Of a DNA stretch of 13,127 nt, positions 1 through 7,194 are shown piece by piece. The position numbers and the translations under genes were made by a program. The stretch is from JAJBWD01 sp041670885 (GTDB taxonomy: Bacteria; Bacillota; Clostridia; Clostridiales; Clostridiaceae): NCBI GenBank assembly GCA_041670885.1, contig JBAXYJ010000058.1:1-13127 (forward strand), in the 5' to 3' direction. Each line of letters begins with the position of its first letter. Position 1 is the first letter of the stretch. The notes below the pieces were generated by a model. The model was not told where the DNA came from. It made no database searches and worked only from the letters and a program-made list of their open reading frames with translations.

Positions 1-81
1 ACCGCTTTTTTAAGATGAAATATAATTTTGAATTATGCAATCTCTTTTATTTTGTAACTGTGATATGAAACTACAGCTGTC

Positions 82-110
82 TTGATAGTTTTCCCTATAT
101 CGTTTATTAT
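82..110 (+). promoter_or_regulatory. Sigma-A-type promoter for the TSCPD/MATE operon
   Basis: TTGATA at 82-87 and TATTAT at 105-110 are separated by exactly 17 nt, which predicts a transcription start near 117. The promoter is about 30 nt upstream of the ribosome binding site of the first gene. It lies inside the longest open frame of that gene, so the TTG at 82 is a -35 element and not a start codon. Motif reading only. Confidence 0.6.
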
Positions 111-147
111 AGAATTATGCGTAATTTTAATGAAAAGAGGAATGTAT

Positions 148-396
148 ATGCATAGTTATAAACCGGTTGGAGTTTGCTCCAGAGAAATGAGATTTGATAT
201 TATTGATGGAAAAATCGAAAATCTTCATATAGAAGGGGGATGTCAGGGAAATCTAACAGGCATTATAAAGCTGGTAGAAGGTATGGATGCTAAAGAGGTT
301 ATTAAGAAGTTAAAAGGAATTCCATGTCAGGGAGATACCTCCTGCCCGGATCAGCTGGCAAAGGCATTGGAATTGGCTTTAAGAGAAACAAAATAA
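148..396 (+). CDS. TSCPD domain-containing small protein (TIGR03905-like)
   Basis: This 82-residue protein carries the motif T-S-C-P-D at residues 64-68, which names the TSCPD domain. Cysteines sit at 10, 32, 60 and 66. The family is found as short stand-alone proteins of this size and also at the end of some B12-dependent ribonucleotide reductases. The cysteines suggest metal or redox chemistry, but the role of the stand-alone form is not established. The start is ATG 148 because AAGAGG at 135-140 sits 7 nt upstream. ATG 142 is too close to that site, and the upstream frame runs through the promoter. It precedes the MATE gene by 22 nt with no terminator between, so the two are probably cotranscribed. 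Confidence 0.88.
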   Translation: MHSYKPVGVCSREMRFDIIDGKIENLHIEGGCQGNLTGIIKLVEGMDAKEVIKKLKGIPCQGDTSCPDQLAKALELALRETK

Positions 397-418
397 AATT
401 TTAAACAGTGAGGATTTT

Positions 419-1795
419 ATGGACAATACAAAAATTATGGGGACTGAGAAAATTGGAAAGCTGCTTTTTAAATTTTCCTTACCTGCGATAACAGGAATGT
501 TAATAAATGCATTATATAATATTGTTGACAGAATATATATAGGGCATATTAAAAGTGTAGGATCTTATGCTCTTTCAGGGATGGCAATTACCTTTCCAAT
601 TTCTACAATAATAATGGCATTTGGTATGCTTATTGGACTAGGTGCTACAGCAGTTATTTCTATTAAATTAGGTGAAAGGAATAAAGAATCCGCTGAAAAA
701 ATATTGGGAAATGCTGTAAGACTTAATATAATTATTTCTATAGTTGTCAGCATAGTTGGACTTCTGCTTATGGATAAGCTTCTGCTGATTTTTGGAGCCA
801 GTGAGAAAAGCCTGCCTTATGCTAAGGAGTATATAACTATTATATTATTTGGCGTTATTTTTCAAAATGTAGGATTTGGTACTAATAATATAATAAGAGC
901 GGAAGGCAATCAGAAAATGGCCATGCTTACAATGATATTTGGAGCAATAATTAATATTATCCTGGATCCTATCTTCATATTTACTTTTAAGATGGGAATA
1001 GAGGGAGCTGCAATTGCTACAGTAATAGCTCAGGCCTTTAATACATTCTGGGTTTTAAATTATTTTTGCAATAAGAAAAGCGGAAGCATTTTAAAGCTTA
1101 AGAAAAAAAACATGAAAATAAGTCTGGAAGTTACTAAGGATATATTCAGCATAGGAATGTCACCTTTTGCAATGCAGGTAGCAGCCTCTATAGTTGTCTT
1201 GCTTTATAACAGGGGACTTAAAACTTATGGCGGAGACCCGGCTATAGCTGCTTTTGGAATTATTAACAGTATTTCATTGCTTATATTTATGCCTATATTT
1301 GGAATTAATCAAGGCTCTCAGCCAATAATTGGATTTAATTATGGAGCTAGAGCTTATGATAGGGTTAAAGAAACACTAAAAAAAGCAATAATCTCAGCCA
1401 CAATTATATGTTTAGTTGGTTATTTTGGAGTTCAGATATTTCCTGAATTTCTTATGAAGGCATTTGTGGGGAATAATATTGATTTGATTAAACTGGGAGC
1501 TCATGGTATCAGAATAGATCTTATTTTCCTGCCTATTATTGGATTCCAAATAGTAGGAACAAACTATTTTCAGGCAATCAGAGAAGCAAAAACCTCTATG
1601 CTGCTTAGTATTTTAAGGCAGGTAGTTGTTTTAATACCGTGTATATTGATTTTTCCAAAGTTTAATGGACTAGGACTAAATGGCATTTGGGCATCTCAGC
1701 CTGCTGCTGATATTATATCATCTGTTTTAACAGCAGTTTTCTTAATAAAAAGTGTCAAAGGACTGAAAGAAAAAAGTATTGTTAGCCTGCCTTAA
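419..1795 (+). CDS. MATE family efflux transporter (MepA-like)
   Basis: A 458-residue polytopic membrane protein of the usual MATE length, with about 12 hydrophobic segments in two homologous halves. The N terminus (a G-T-E-K-I-G-K-L-L start, then S-L-P-A-I and N-A-L-Y-N-I-V-D-R-I-Y-I-G-H) is the typical opening of clostridial and staphylococcal MepA-like exporters. G-L-G-A-T-A-V-I-S-I-K-L-G follows at about residues 78-90. MATE proteins export cationic compounds or drugs using Na+ or H+ gradients; the substrate cannot be read here. GTGAGG at about 408-413 precedes ATG 419. It is the second gene of the operon starting at 82, and its stop codon lies inside the terminator hairpin. Confidence 0.9.
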   Translation: MDNTKIMGTEKIGKLLFKFSLPAITGMLINALYNIVDRIYIGHIKSVGSYALSGMAITFPISTIIMAFGMLIGLGATAVISIKLGERNKESAEKILGNAVRLNIIISIVVSIVGLLLMDKLLLIFGASEKSLPYAKEYITIILFGVIFQNVGFGTNNIIRAEGNQKMAMLTMIFGAIINIILDPIFIFTFKMGIEGAAIATVIAQAFNTFWVLNYFCNKKSGSILKLKKKNMKISLEVTKDIFSIGMSPFAMQVAASIVVLLYNRGLKTYGGDPAIAAFGIINSISLLIFMPIFGINQGSQPIIGFNYGARAYDRVKETLKKAIISATIICLVGYFGVQIFPEFLMKAFVGNNIDLIKLGAHGIRIDLIFLPIIGFQIVGTNYFQAIREAKTSMLLSILRQVVVLIPCILIFPKFNGLGLNGIWASQPAADIISSVLTAVFLIKSVKGLKEKSIVSLP

Positions 1796-1813
1796 TTATT
1801 GGCAGGTTTTTTT
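1784..1813 (+). terminator. Intrinsic terminator of the TSCPD/MATE operon
   Basis: CCTGCC (1786-1791) pairs with GGCAGG (1801-1806) around a 9-nt loop, followed by a run of seven T (1807-1813). The stop codon of the MATE gene (TAA, 1793-1795) lies in the loop. Confidence 0.85.
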
Positions 1814-1825
1814 GTGGTTAATAAT

Positions 1826-1848
1826 GTAATATATTGATGATATATTAC
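1826..1848 (+). repeat. Perfect 9-bp inverted repeat between operons
   Basis: GTAATATAT (1826-1834) and ATATATTAC (1840-1848) are exact reverse complements around TGATG. No T tract follows, so it is unlikely to be a terminator. It lies about 150 nt upstream of the liv promoter. It could be a protein-binding site, but in AT-rich DNA it could also be chance. Confidence 0.4.
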
Positions 1849-1998
1849 AAAAATATATGAAAGTGAAAATCACAAAATTTCATATTATCAGGTATTTGTT
1901 TATAATGAGAAACCTTACCAATACAATGGAACTAAAAGCCTTATATACTACATGTAAAAAATAAATATCCGAAGAAATGAATAATTATAAAAAAAATC

Positions 1999-2027
1999 TT
2001 GCAATATTCAAAATACCTTGATATAAT
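1999..2027 (+). promoter_or_regulatory. Strong sigma-A-type promoter for the liv operon
   Basis: TTGCAA at 1999-2004 and a consensus TATAAT at 2022-2027 are spaced by 17 nt. The predicted start near 2034 leaves an untranslated leader of about 180 nt before livJ. This is the best promoter match in the 1814-2212 gap. The rest of that gap is very AT-rich, and I see no convincing gene in it. Confidence 0.65.
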
Positions 2028-2033
2028 GATAAA

Positions 2034-2212
2034 AATAGTTTTACAAAAAACATTTCAATATTTTCAAATCACATGGTATTATCACCAAGTTCTTTCACAA
2101 TTTTAAATCATTAAATTAAAATAAGGTTTTATCTTTTGAAATTTAATTTCAATAGGTATATTTCTTATAGAAAAAAACAGCTTATTAAGCAAAATTTAAG
2201 GGGGTTATTATT
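2034..2212 (+). promoter_or_regulatory. Long liv leader with two palindromes
   Basis: If the promoter at 1999-2027 is right, the leader is unusually long. It contains a perfect 17-nt palindrome, TTGAAATTTAATTTCAA (2136-2152), and an 11-nt one, GCTTATTAAGC (2180-2190), the latter just ahead of the livJ ribosome binding site AAGGGGG (2198-2204). The larger palindrome includes a -35-like TTGAAA (2136-2141) with TATATT at 2157-2162, but the spacing is only 15 nt, a poor second promoter. No known amino acid riboswitch or T-box is recognisable. The palindromes could be operators or short RNA hairpins. Confidence 0.35.
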
Positions 2213-3364
2213 ATGAAAACAAAAAAACTATTATCATTCATTACAGCAGCAGCACTACTTATTACTTCTGTTACCGGGTGCAGCAGCAAAACATCAAGCG
2301 AGGATGTAAAGGAAATTAAAATTGGGGCAATGCTTCCTCTTACCGGTGACATAGCAACATTTGGACAATCAGCTAAAAATGCTTTGGAATTATTAACTGA
2401 ACAGGTTAATAAGGAAGGCGGCATAGATGGAAAAACAGTTAAGTTTGTATATCAGGATGATGAGAATAAGCCTGCTAGTTCAGCCAATGTTACACAAAAA
2501 CTTATAAATGATGAAAAAGTTGTAGCACTTGTAGGTTCAATTGGAAGTACATGCAGTATAGCAGATGGTCCTATTGCAACAGAAAATAAAATTCCTATGG
2601 TAACACCAACTTCAACTAACCCTAAGGTAACAACAGAAGGCGGAGAATATGTGTTTAGAGCCTGTTTTATAGATCCTTTCCAGGGAACAGTTCTAGCAAA
2701 GTTTGCGTCAGAAGATTTAAAGGCGACTACAGCTGCTATTTTATATGATGTAGCAAATGATTACAGCAAAGGTTTAGCAGAATACTTCAAGGCTAATTTC
2801 GAAAAAGCCGGCGGAAAAGTAGTAGCATACGAAACCTACAATACAGGAGATCAGGATTTCAATGCTCAGCTTACAAAGATAAAAAGTTTAAATCCACAAG
2901 TTTTATTAATACCTGATTATTATCAGACTGTTGGAATAATAGCAAAACAAGCAAGAACAGCAGGGATAACAGCTACCTTCTTAGGAGGAGACGGCTGGGA
3001 TTCACCAGAACTATTTACTATAGGCGGAGATGCTGTAAATAAAGGATACTTCTCAAACCACTACTCACCAGATGACAAAGCAAAAGAAGTTCAAGATTTC
3101 ATATCAGCATACAAAGCAAAATACAATACAACACCAGATGCACTGGCTGCACTTAGCTATGATGCAGGAAAGATATTATTAGATGCTATTGATAAAGCTG
3201 ATTCATTAGATGGTGTTAAAATCATAGAAGCTCTAAAAGCTACTAATGGAACCTTTGTATCTGGCAGCGTAACATATGATAAGGATAGAAACCCAGTAAA
3301 GGGTGCTGTTATTATCAAAACAGAAAACGGAAAACAGGTATTTGAGAAGAAGGTTAACCCATAA
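2213..3364 (+). CDS. livJ: Branched-chain amino acid ABC transporter substrate-binding lipoprotein
   Basis: A 383-residue binding protein of the HAAT importer family (Peripla_BP_6 / LivJ-LivK type). The first 23 residues are a lipoprotein signal peptide (basic K-T-K-K, hydrophobic core, lipobox V-T-G-C with Cys23), so it should be anchored on the outer face of the membrane. The mature part opens with I-K-I-G-A-M-L-P-L-T-G at about 35-45, and has a ligand-site-like segment V-G-S-I-G-S at about 107-112 and a hinge segment near 129-135, as in LivJ homologues. Ligand is most likely leucine, isoleucine or valine from the full livJHMGF context, although related proteins bind other amino acids, amides or urea. 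AAGGGGG lies 8 nt before ATG 2213. It is the first gene of the operon. Confidence 0.92.
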   Translation: MKTKKLLSFITAAALLITSVTGCSSKTSSEDVKEIKIGAMLPLTGDIATFGQSAKNALELLTEQVNKEGGIDGKTVKFVYQDDENKPASSANVTQKLINDEKVVALVGSIGSTCSIADGPIATENKIPMVTPTSTNPKVTTEGGEYVFRACFIDPFQGTVLAKFASEDLKATTAAILYDVANDYSKGLAEYFKANFEKAGGKVVAYETYNTGDQDFNAQLTKIKSLNPQVLLIPDYYQTVGIIAKQARTAGITATFLGGDGWDSPELFTIGGDAVNKGYFSNHYSPDDKAKEVQDFISAYKAKYNTTPDALAALSYDAGKILLDAIDKADSLDGVKIIEALKATNGTFVSGSVTYDKDRNPVKGAVIIKTENGKQVFEKKVNP

Positions 3365-3373
3365 AAAATTCTA

Positions 3374-3398
3374 TGTGCCTTGAGAGACTCAAGGCACA
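3374..3398 (+). promoter_or_regulatory. Intercistronic hairpin between livJ and livH
   Basis: GTGCCTTGAG (3375-3384) and CTCAAGGCAC (3388-3397) are perfect complements around a 3-nt AGA loop, with one more T-A pair outside. The sequence after it, AATTTAAATTTT, is not a clean T tract, so complete termination is unlikely. Such hairpins after a binding-protein gene commonly stabilise the upstream message or attenuate the downstream genes, so more binding protein is made than membrane subunits. That role is inferred. Confidence 0.7.
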
Positions 3399-3425
3399 AT
3401 TTAAATTTTAGGGAGGTGTATATGC

Positions 3426-4310
3426 ATGGATTTCTTGAATTTTCTACAGCAGCTAATTAACGGACTGTCCTTAGGCAGTGTTTATGCGCTGATAGCAATT
3501 GGATATACTATGGTTTATGGAATTATAAAACTAATTAACTTTGCCCACGGTGATATTTACATGGTAGGAGCCTTTATAGGTTTTTATTCAGTTACATTGC
3601 TTAAACTATCATTTATTCCCACACTAATTTTAGCAATGGCAGGAAGTGCAGTTCTTGGAGTTATAATTGAAAAAGTTGCCTATAAGCCGCTTAGAAACTC
3701 TCCAAGAATAACTCTTTTAATTACTGCAATTGGAATTTCACTTCTTTTGGAAAATGGCTTCAGATTTATATTTGGACCTAATCCAAAACCATTTCCGGAG
3801 GTATTGCCTGCAAAGATAATATATTTAGGACCAATAAGAATAGGACTTATTCAGATTATAATGTTTACTGTATCAATGGTTCTTGTTTTGGCTCTTCAGT
3901 TTATTGTTTATAAAACAAAGGTAGGAAAAGCAATGAGAGCTGCTTCTTTTGATACGGAAACAGCACAGCTTATGGGAATAAATACAAATAATACAATATC
4001 ATTTACTTTTGCTTTAGGCTCAGCTTTAGCCGGAGCTGCAGGAGTTTTAGTAGGTATTGCTTATCCGAGAATCGATCCGTATATGGGAATAATGCCTGGC
4101 CTTAAAGCATTTGTTGCAGCAGTACTGGGTGGAATAGGCGTAATTCCAGGTGCGCTGGCAGGAGGACTTATGATGGGAACATTAGAGACTTTTACCAAAG
4201 CGTATATATCTACAAAACTTTCTGATGCCATAGCATTCAGCATTTTAATTATTGTTCTTATCATCAGGCCCGCTGGTCTATTGGGTAAGAAAACAAATGA
4301 GAAGGTGTAG
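3426..4310 (+). CDS. livH: Branched-chain amino acid ABC transporter permease LivH
   Basis: A 294-residue integral membrane permease of the BPD_transp_2 / LivH type, of normal length. The diagnostic N-terminal segment N-G-L-S-L-G-S-V-Y-A-L-I-A-I-G-Y-T-M-V-Y-G-I (12-33) followed by I-N-F-A-H-G-D-I-Y-M (37-46) is present. A coupling-helix-like region around K-A-M-R-A-A-S follows in the second half. It should pair with LivM to form the translocation channel. GGGAGGTG at 3411-3418 sits 7 nt before ATG 3426; an ATG at 3422 is out of frame. Confidence 0.93.
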   Translation: MDFLNFLQQLINGLSLGSVYALIAIGYTMVYGIIKLINFAHGDIYMVGAFIGFYSVTLLKLSFIPTLILAMAGSAVLGVIIEKVAYKPLRNSPRITLLITAIGISLLLENGFRFIFGPNPKPFPEVLPAKIIYLGPIRIGLIQIIMFTVSMVLVLALQFIVYKTKVGKAMRAASFDTETAQLMGINTNNTISFTFALGSALAGAAGVLVGIAYPRIDPYMGIMPGLKAFVAAVLGGIGVIPGALAGGLMMGTLETFTKAYISTKLSDAIAFSILIIVLIIRPAGLLGKKTNEKV

Positions 4311-4319
4311 GTGATAGAT

Positions 4320-5294
4320 ATGGGAGGAATTAAAAAAGGTCTAAATAAAAAAAGTATAATAACAGCTTTGATTCTAATACTTGTTTATATAATTTTATAT
4401 TATATGATTAAAACCAGAGTAATCAATCCATATAAATCACAGATATTAATAATAATAGGAATTAACATTATTCTGGCAGCCAGCTTAAATCTGATATTAG
4501 GTTTTACCGGTCAGCTTACTTTAGGTCATGCCGGATTTATGTCTATAGGCGGATATACAGCAGCTATGATGACGCTGAAATTTCATCTGCCATTTGCAGC
4601 GGCACTTTTAGCCGGAGGATTATTTGCAGCTTTAATATCCTATTTATTTGGTCTTCCTATTCTTAGATTAAAAGGTGATTACCTGGCAATATCAACTTTA
4701 GGCTTTGGAGAAATTATAAGAGTAATAATTGTTAATCTGGATTTTATAGGAGGACCCAGAGGACTTGCAGGAATTCCAAAGAAAACTACTTTTACATGGG
4801 TATATGTAATTACAGTATTGACGGTTATTATAATTTACAATTTAATAAAATCAACTTATGGAAGAGCTATGATATCAGTCAGAGAGGATGAAATAGCTTC
4901 AGAGGCTATGGGTATTAATACAACAAAATATAAAATTATAGCTTTTGTAATTGGAGGATTTTTTGCAGGGATTGCCGGAGGGCTGTATGCTCATCTTATT
5001 ATGTTCCTGGATCCTAAAACATTTGGTTTCTTAAAATCAATGGATATATTAATATATGTTGTTTTTGGAGGCATGGGATCAATAAGCGGAAGTATACTAT
5101 CTGCATCTATTCTAACTTATCTGCCAGAGGTTTTAAGATCTTTCTCAGACTTAAGGATGATTATTTACTCAATACTTATAATAGTTCTTATGCTGTTTAG
5201 ACCTGAAGGCTTAATGGGAAGTAAAGAACTTTCGCTGAATACTTTCAGAAAATTAAGCAATACGGGAAGTTTGAAAAGGGGTGGTAAAAAGTGA
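4320..5294 (+). CDS. livM: Branched-chain amino acid ABC transporter permease LivM
   Basis: A 324-residue permease, the LivM partner of LivH. The family hallmarks are N-L-I-L-G-F-T-G-Q-L-T-L-G-H-A-G-F (57-73) and L-R-L-K-G-D-Y-L-A-I-S-T-L-G-F-G-E-I (115-132). A basic N-terminal stretch precedes the first membrane span. I place the start at ATG 4320 because AGGTGAT (4309-4315) is a seven-base match to the anti-Shine-Dalgarno complement at good spacing. The GTG at 4311, directly after the livH stop, lies inside that site and would add three residues. The 3' end overlaps livG by 4 nt, which suggests translational coupling. Confidence 0.9.
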   Translation: MGGIKKGLNKKSIITALILILVYIILYYMIKTRVINPYKSQILIIIGINIILAASLNLILGFTGQLTLGHAGFMSIGGYTAAMMTLKFHLPFAAALLAGGLFAALISYLFGLPILRLKGDYLAISTLGFGEIIRVIIVNLDFIGGPRGLAGIPKKTTFTWVYVITVLTVIIIYNLIKSTYGRAMISVREDEIASEAMGINTTKYKIIAFVIGGFFAGIAGGLYAHLIMFLDPKTFGFLKSMDILIYVVFGGMGSISGSILSASILTYLPEVLRSFSDLRMIIYSILIIVLMLFRPEGLMGSKELSLNTFRKLSNTGSLKRGGKK

Positions 5295-6055
5295 CGCTGC
5301 TAAAGGTAGATAATATAACAATAAATTTTGGCGGTCTTACCGCTGTTTCACAATTTTCCATGAATATTGGAGAAAATGATCTGTATGGCTTAATTGGACC
5401 TAATGGAGCAGGAAAAACCACAATATTTAATATGCTTACCGGCGTATATACTCCAACATTAGGGAAAATAGAATTTTCAGGTGAAGATATTACAGGAATA
5501 AAGCCATATAATATAACACAAAAGAGCATTGCAAGGACATTTCAAAATATAAGGCTGTTTAAAAACCTGACTGTTATTGATAATGTAAAGATATCATTTA
5601 ATTATAAATCTAAATATAGCTTATTTGACTGTATATTAAAGCTTCCTTCTTATAATAAAGAAGAAGAAGAAATGGAAAAAGAAGCTATGAAGATTTTAAA
5701 GGTTTTTAAGCTGGATGATAAGGCTAATGAATTTGCCAAAAATCTTCCTTATGGAGAGCAGAGAAGGCTTGAAATTGCCAGGGCTCTTGCTACAAAACCT
5801 AAACTTCTTCTACTTGACGAGCCGGCTGCAGGAATGAATCCTCAGGAGACTAATGAGCTTATGCATTTGATAAAGTGGATCAGAGATGAATTTAAAATAG
5901 CTATACTTCTAATTGAACATGATATGAAGCTGGTTATGGGAATTTGTGAGAAGATAGTAGTTTTAGATTATGGAAAAATAATTGCAGTTGGAAATCCAAC
6001 AGAAATTAAAAATAATCCGAAGGTAATTAAGGCTTACTTGGGAGAGGAGGTTTAA
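5291..6055 (+). CDS. livG: Branched-chain amino acid ABC transporter ATP-binding protein LivG
   Basis: A 254-residue ABC ATPase. It shows Walker A G-P-N-G-A-G-K-T-T (36-44), Q-loop Gln85, a LivG-type signature P-Y-G-E-Q-R-R (153-159), Walker B L-L-L-L-D-E-P (172-178) and H-loop His210. The C-terminal extension after His210 is typical of LivG. It energises uptake through LivH/LivM together with LivF. The start is GTG 5291, overlapping the livM stop as GTGA, with AAAAGGGG at 5274-5281 as its ribosome binding site. LivF starts 1 nt after its stop. Confidence 0.93.
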   Translation: MTLLKVDNITINFGGLTAVSQFSMNIGENDLYGLIGPNGAGKTTIFNMLTGVYTPTLGKIEFSGEDITGIKPYNITQKSIARTFQNIRLFKNLTVIDNVKISFNYKSKYSLFDCILKLPSYNKEEEEMEKEAMKILKVFKLDDKANEFAKNLPYGEQRRLEIARALATKPKLLLLDEPAAGMNPQETNELMHLIKWIRDEFKIAILLIEHDMKLVMGICEKIVVLDYGKIIAVGNPTEIKNNPKVIKAYLGEEV

Positions 6056-6056
6056 T

Positions 6057-6764
6057 ATGCTTAAACTAGATAATATTAATTTGTATTATGGTGCTATTCA
6101 TGCACTTAAGGATATTTCAATTGAAGTAGAAAAAGGACAGATAGTAACGCTGATAGGTGCTAATGGTGCAGGCAAAACATCCACACTTAGAGCAATATCC
6201 GGATTAAATCCTATAAAATCAGGCAGTATTGAATTTAATGGGAAAATTCTTAAGAATATTCCGGCTTATCAGCTTGTTAAAATGGGTATATCCATGGTTC
6301 CTGAAGGAAGAAGGATATTTGCTAATCTAACGGTTATGGAAAACCTGGAACTGGGAGCTTATATAAGAAAGGAAAGTAAGGCTATAAAAGCAGACTATAA
6401 TCGAATTTTTCAGCTTTTTCCCAGGCTATTAGAAAGAAAAAATCAAGTAGCAGGAACGCTCAGCGGCGGAGAGCAGCAGATGCTGGCAATTGGACGTGCT
6501 TTAATGTCTAGGCCTGAAATTCTGCTTATGGACGAACCTTCTATGGGACTGGCTCCAATTATTGTTAAGGATATATTTAACATAATAAAAGAGATAAACG
6601 GGGAAGGGGTAACAGTGCTGCTCGTTGAGCAAAATGCTCATATGGCTCTGTCAATAGCTCATAAGGCTTATGTTCTGGAAACAGGAAGAATAATTCTGTC
6701 AGGAGATGCAGATAAGCTTCTTAATGATGAATCGGTAAAGAGTGCTTATCTGGGAGACAGTTAA
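6057..6764 (+). CDS. livF: Branched-chain amino acid ABC transporter ATP-binding protein LivF
   Basis: A 235-residue ABC ATPase with Walker A G-A-N-G-A-G-K-T-S (34-42), signature L-S-G-G-E-Q-Q (135-141) and Walker B I-L-L-M-D-E-P (155-161). The H-loop position reads V-E-Q-N-A (190-194), the normal LivF form in which His is replaced, so this is not damage. The V-P-E-G-R-R-I-F segment (81-88) is also typical of LivF. A strong GGAGAGGAGG (6041-6050) precedes ATG 6057. It is the last gene of the operon, followed by a terminator about 115 nt downstream. Confidence 0.93.
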   Translation: MLKLDNINLYYGAIHALKDISIEVEKGQIVTLIGANGAGKTSTLRAISGLNPIKSGSIEFNGKILKNIPAYQLVKMGISMVPEGRRIFANLTVMENLELGAYIRKESKAIKADYNRIFQLFPRLLERKNQVAGTLSGGEQQMLAIGRALMSRPEILLMDEPSMGLAPIIVKDIFNIIKEINGEGVTVLLVEQNAHMALSIAHKAYVLETGRIILSGDADKLLNDESVKSAYLGDS

Positions 6765-6797
6765 ATGAGGAAATTGCAAATTTTTAAATTAACTTTC

Positions 6798-6838
6798 TCA
6801 GCTTGAAAAACATAGATAATTTGTTGTTTCCAAGCTGA
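6798..6838 (+). other. Imperfect long-loop hairpin after livF
   Basis: TCAGCTTG (6798-6805) is complementary to CAAGCTGA (6831-6838); beyond a mismatch, further A-T pairs extend it on both sides. The loop is large, about 25 nt. It has no T tract and lies about 40 nt ahead of the real terminator. It may protect the 3' end of the liv message. Confidence 0.4.
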
Positions 6839-6879
6839 AAAATCAGCCCAAAGGTTAATATAAATAATATTTAATTTTT

Positions 6880-6910
6880 AAAAAGCAGAAAAATATCTGC
6901 TTTTTTTATT
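6880..6910 (+). terminator. Intrinsic terminator of the liv operon
   Basis: AAAAAGCAGA (6880-6889) pairs perfectly with TCTGCTTTTT (6896-6905) around a 6-nt loop, and the T run continues to 6907 with more T after it. It separates the liv operon from the SOS-box promoter that follows. Confidence 0.88.
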
Positions 6911-6927
6911 TTTTTTGAAAATTTCTC

Positions 6928-6956
6928 TTTATTTTTTTAATATGTAGTAGTATAAT
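6928..6956 (+). promoter_or_regulatory. Promoter of the 44-residue membrane peptide
   Basis: A consensus -10 TATAAT lies at 6951-6956. The -35 at 17-nt spacing (TTTATT, 6928-6933) is poor. The predicted start is near 6963, at the edge of the LexA-type box. The -10 is strong, but overall the call rests on it and on the box. Confidence 0.5.
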
Positions 6957-6962
6957 AAAAAT

Positions 6963-6976
6963 AGAACGTATGTTCG
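6963..6976. promoter_or_regulatory. LexA (DinR) SOS box
   Basis: The + strand reads AGAACGTATGTTCG; the - strand reads CGAACATACGTTCT. The Gram-positive LexA/DinR consensus is CGAAC-RNRY-GTTYC, so 13 of 14 positions match, including both GAAC/GTTC half-sites. It begins 6 nt after the -10 and straddles the predicted transcription start, the classic position for LexA repression. I noticed no other GAAC-N4-GTTC match in the window. Confidence 0.7.
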
Positions 6977-7019
6977 ATATATTAGAATTTGATTAATTTA
7001 TATAATGGGAGGAATAGAA

Positions 7020-7154
7020 ATGGAAAATATTAAAAAGCATTATAAAGTACGTCCATATTCAATAGCCTGGTTTGCAGAGATATTTGGTGAAGCAGCAGGT
7101 CTTTTGCTTACAATAGTAGGCGGAACTTATTTTATTATATTTATAGGTTATTAA
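7020..7154 (+). CDS. Small single-span membrane peptide, probably SOS-regulated
   Basis: I do not recognise this 44-residue protein. It has a basic, soluble N-terminal part (M-E-N-I-K-K-H-Y-K-V-R-P-Y) and an aromatic stretch W17-F18. A hydrophobic segment at about 25-43 rich in Leu, Ile, Gly and Phe should span the membrane, ending in Gly-Tyr. GGGAGG at 7007-7012, 7 nt before ATG 7020, is an excellent ribosome binding site, which argues for a translated gene despite its size. The promoter overlaps a LexA-type box. LexA-controlled small membrane proteins in other bacteria include division inhibitors (YneA, SidA) and the TisB toxin. Similarity here is in size, topology and regulation only, so function is open. 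No terminator separates it from glgB. Confidence 0.68.
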   Translation: MENIKKHYKVRPYSIAWFAEIFGEAAGLLLTIVGGTYFIIFIGY

Positions 7155-7165
7155 TAGGTGTACAT

Positions 7166-7194
7166 TTGCTGATAATAATGTAAAATGATATATA
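7166..7194 (+). promoter_or_regulatory. Candidate promoter of glgB
   Basis: TTGCTG (7166-7171) and TATATA (7189-7194) are spaced by 17 nt, with a TG at 7186-7187 giving an extended -10. The predicted start near 7200 leaves a short leader before ATG 7233. The AT-rich context makes the exact -10 uncertain; TATAAT also occurs at 7193-7198. Confidence 0.45.

Noticed and set aside
1..10. ACCGC followed by T residues at the window edge, resembling a terminator tail
   Set aside because: The 5' arm would lie outside the window, so it cannot be verified.
1905..1964. 19-codon open frame starting ATG-AGA-AAC
   Set aside because: The ribosome binding site is weak, it is very short, and it lies in an AT-rich regulatory gap; nothing supports translation.
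2185..2424. 79-residue - strand open frame over the start of livJ
   Set aside because: It is a shadow of livJ on the opposite strand; no ribosome binding site or family features.
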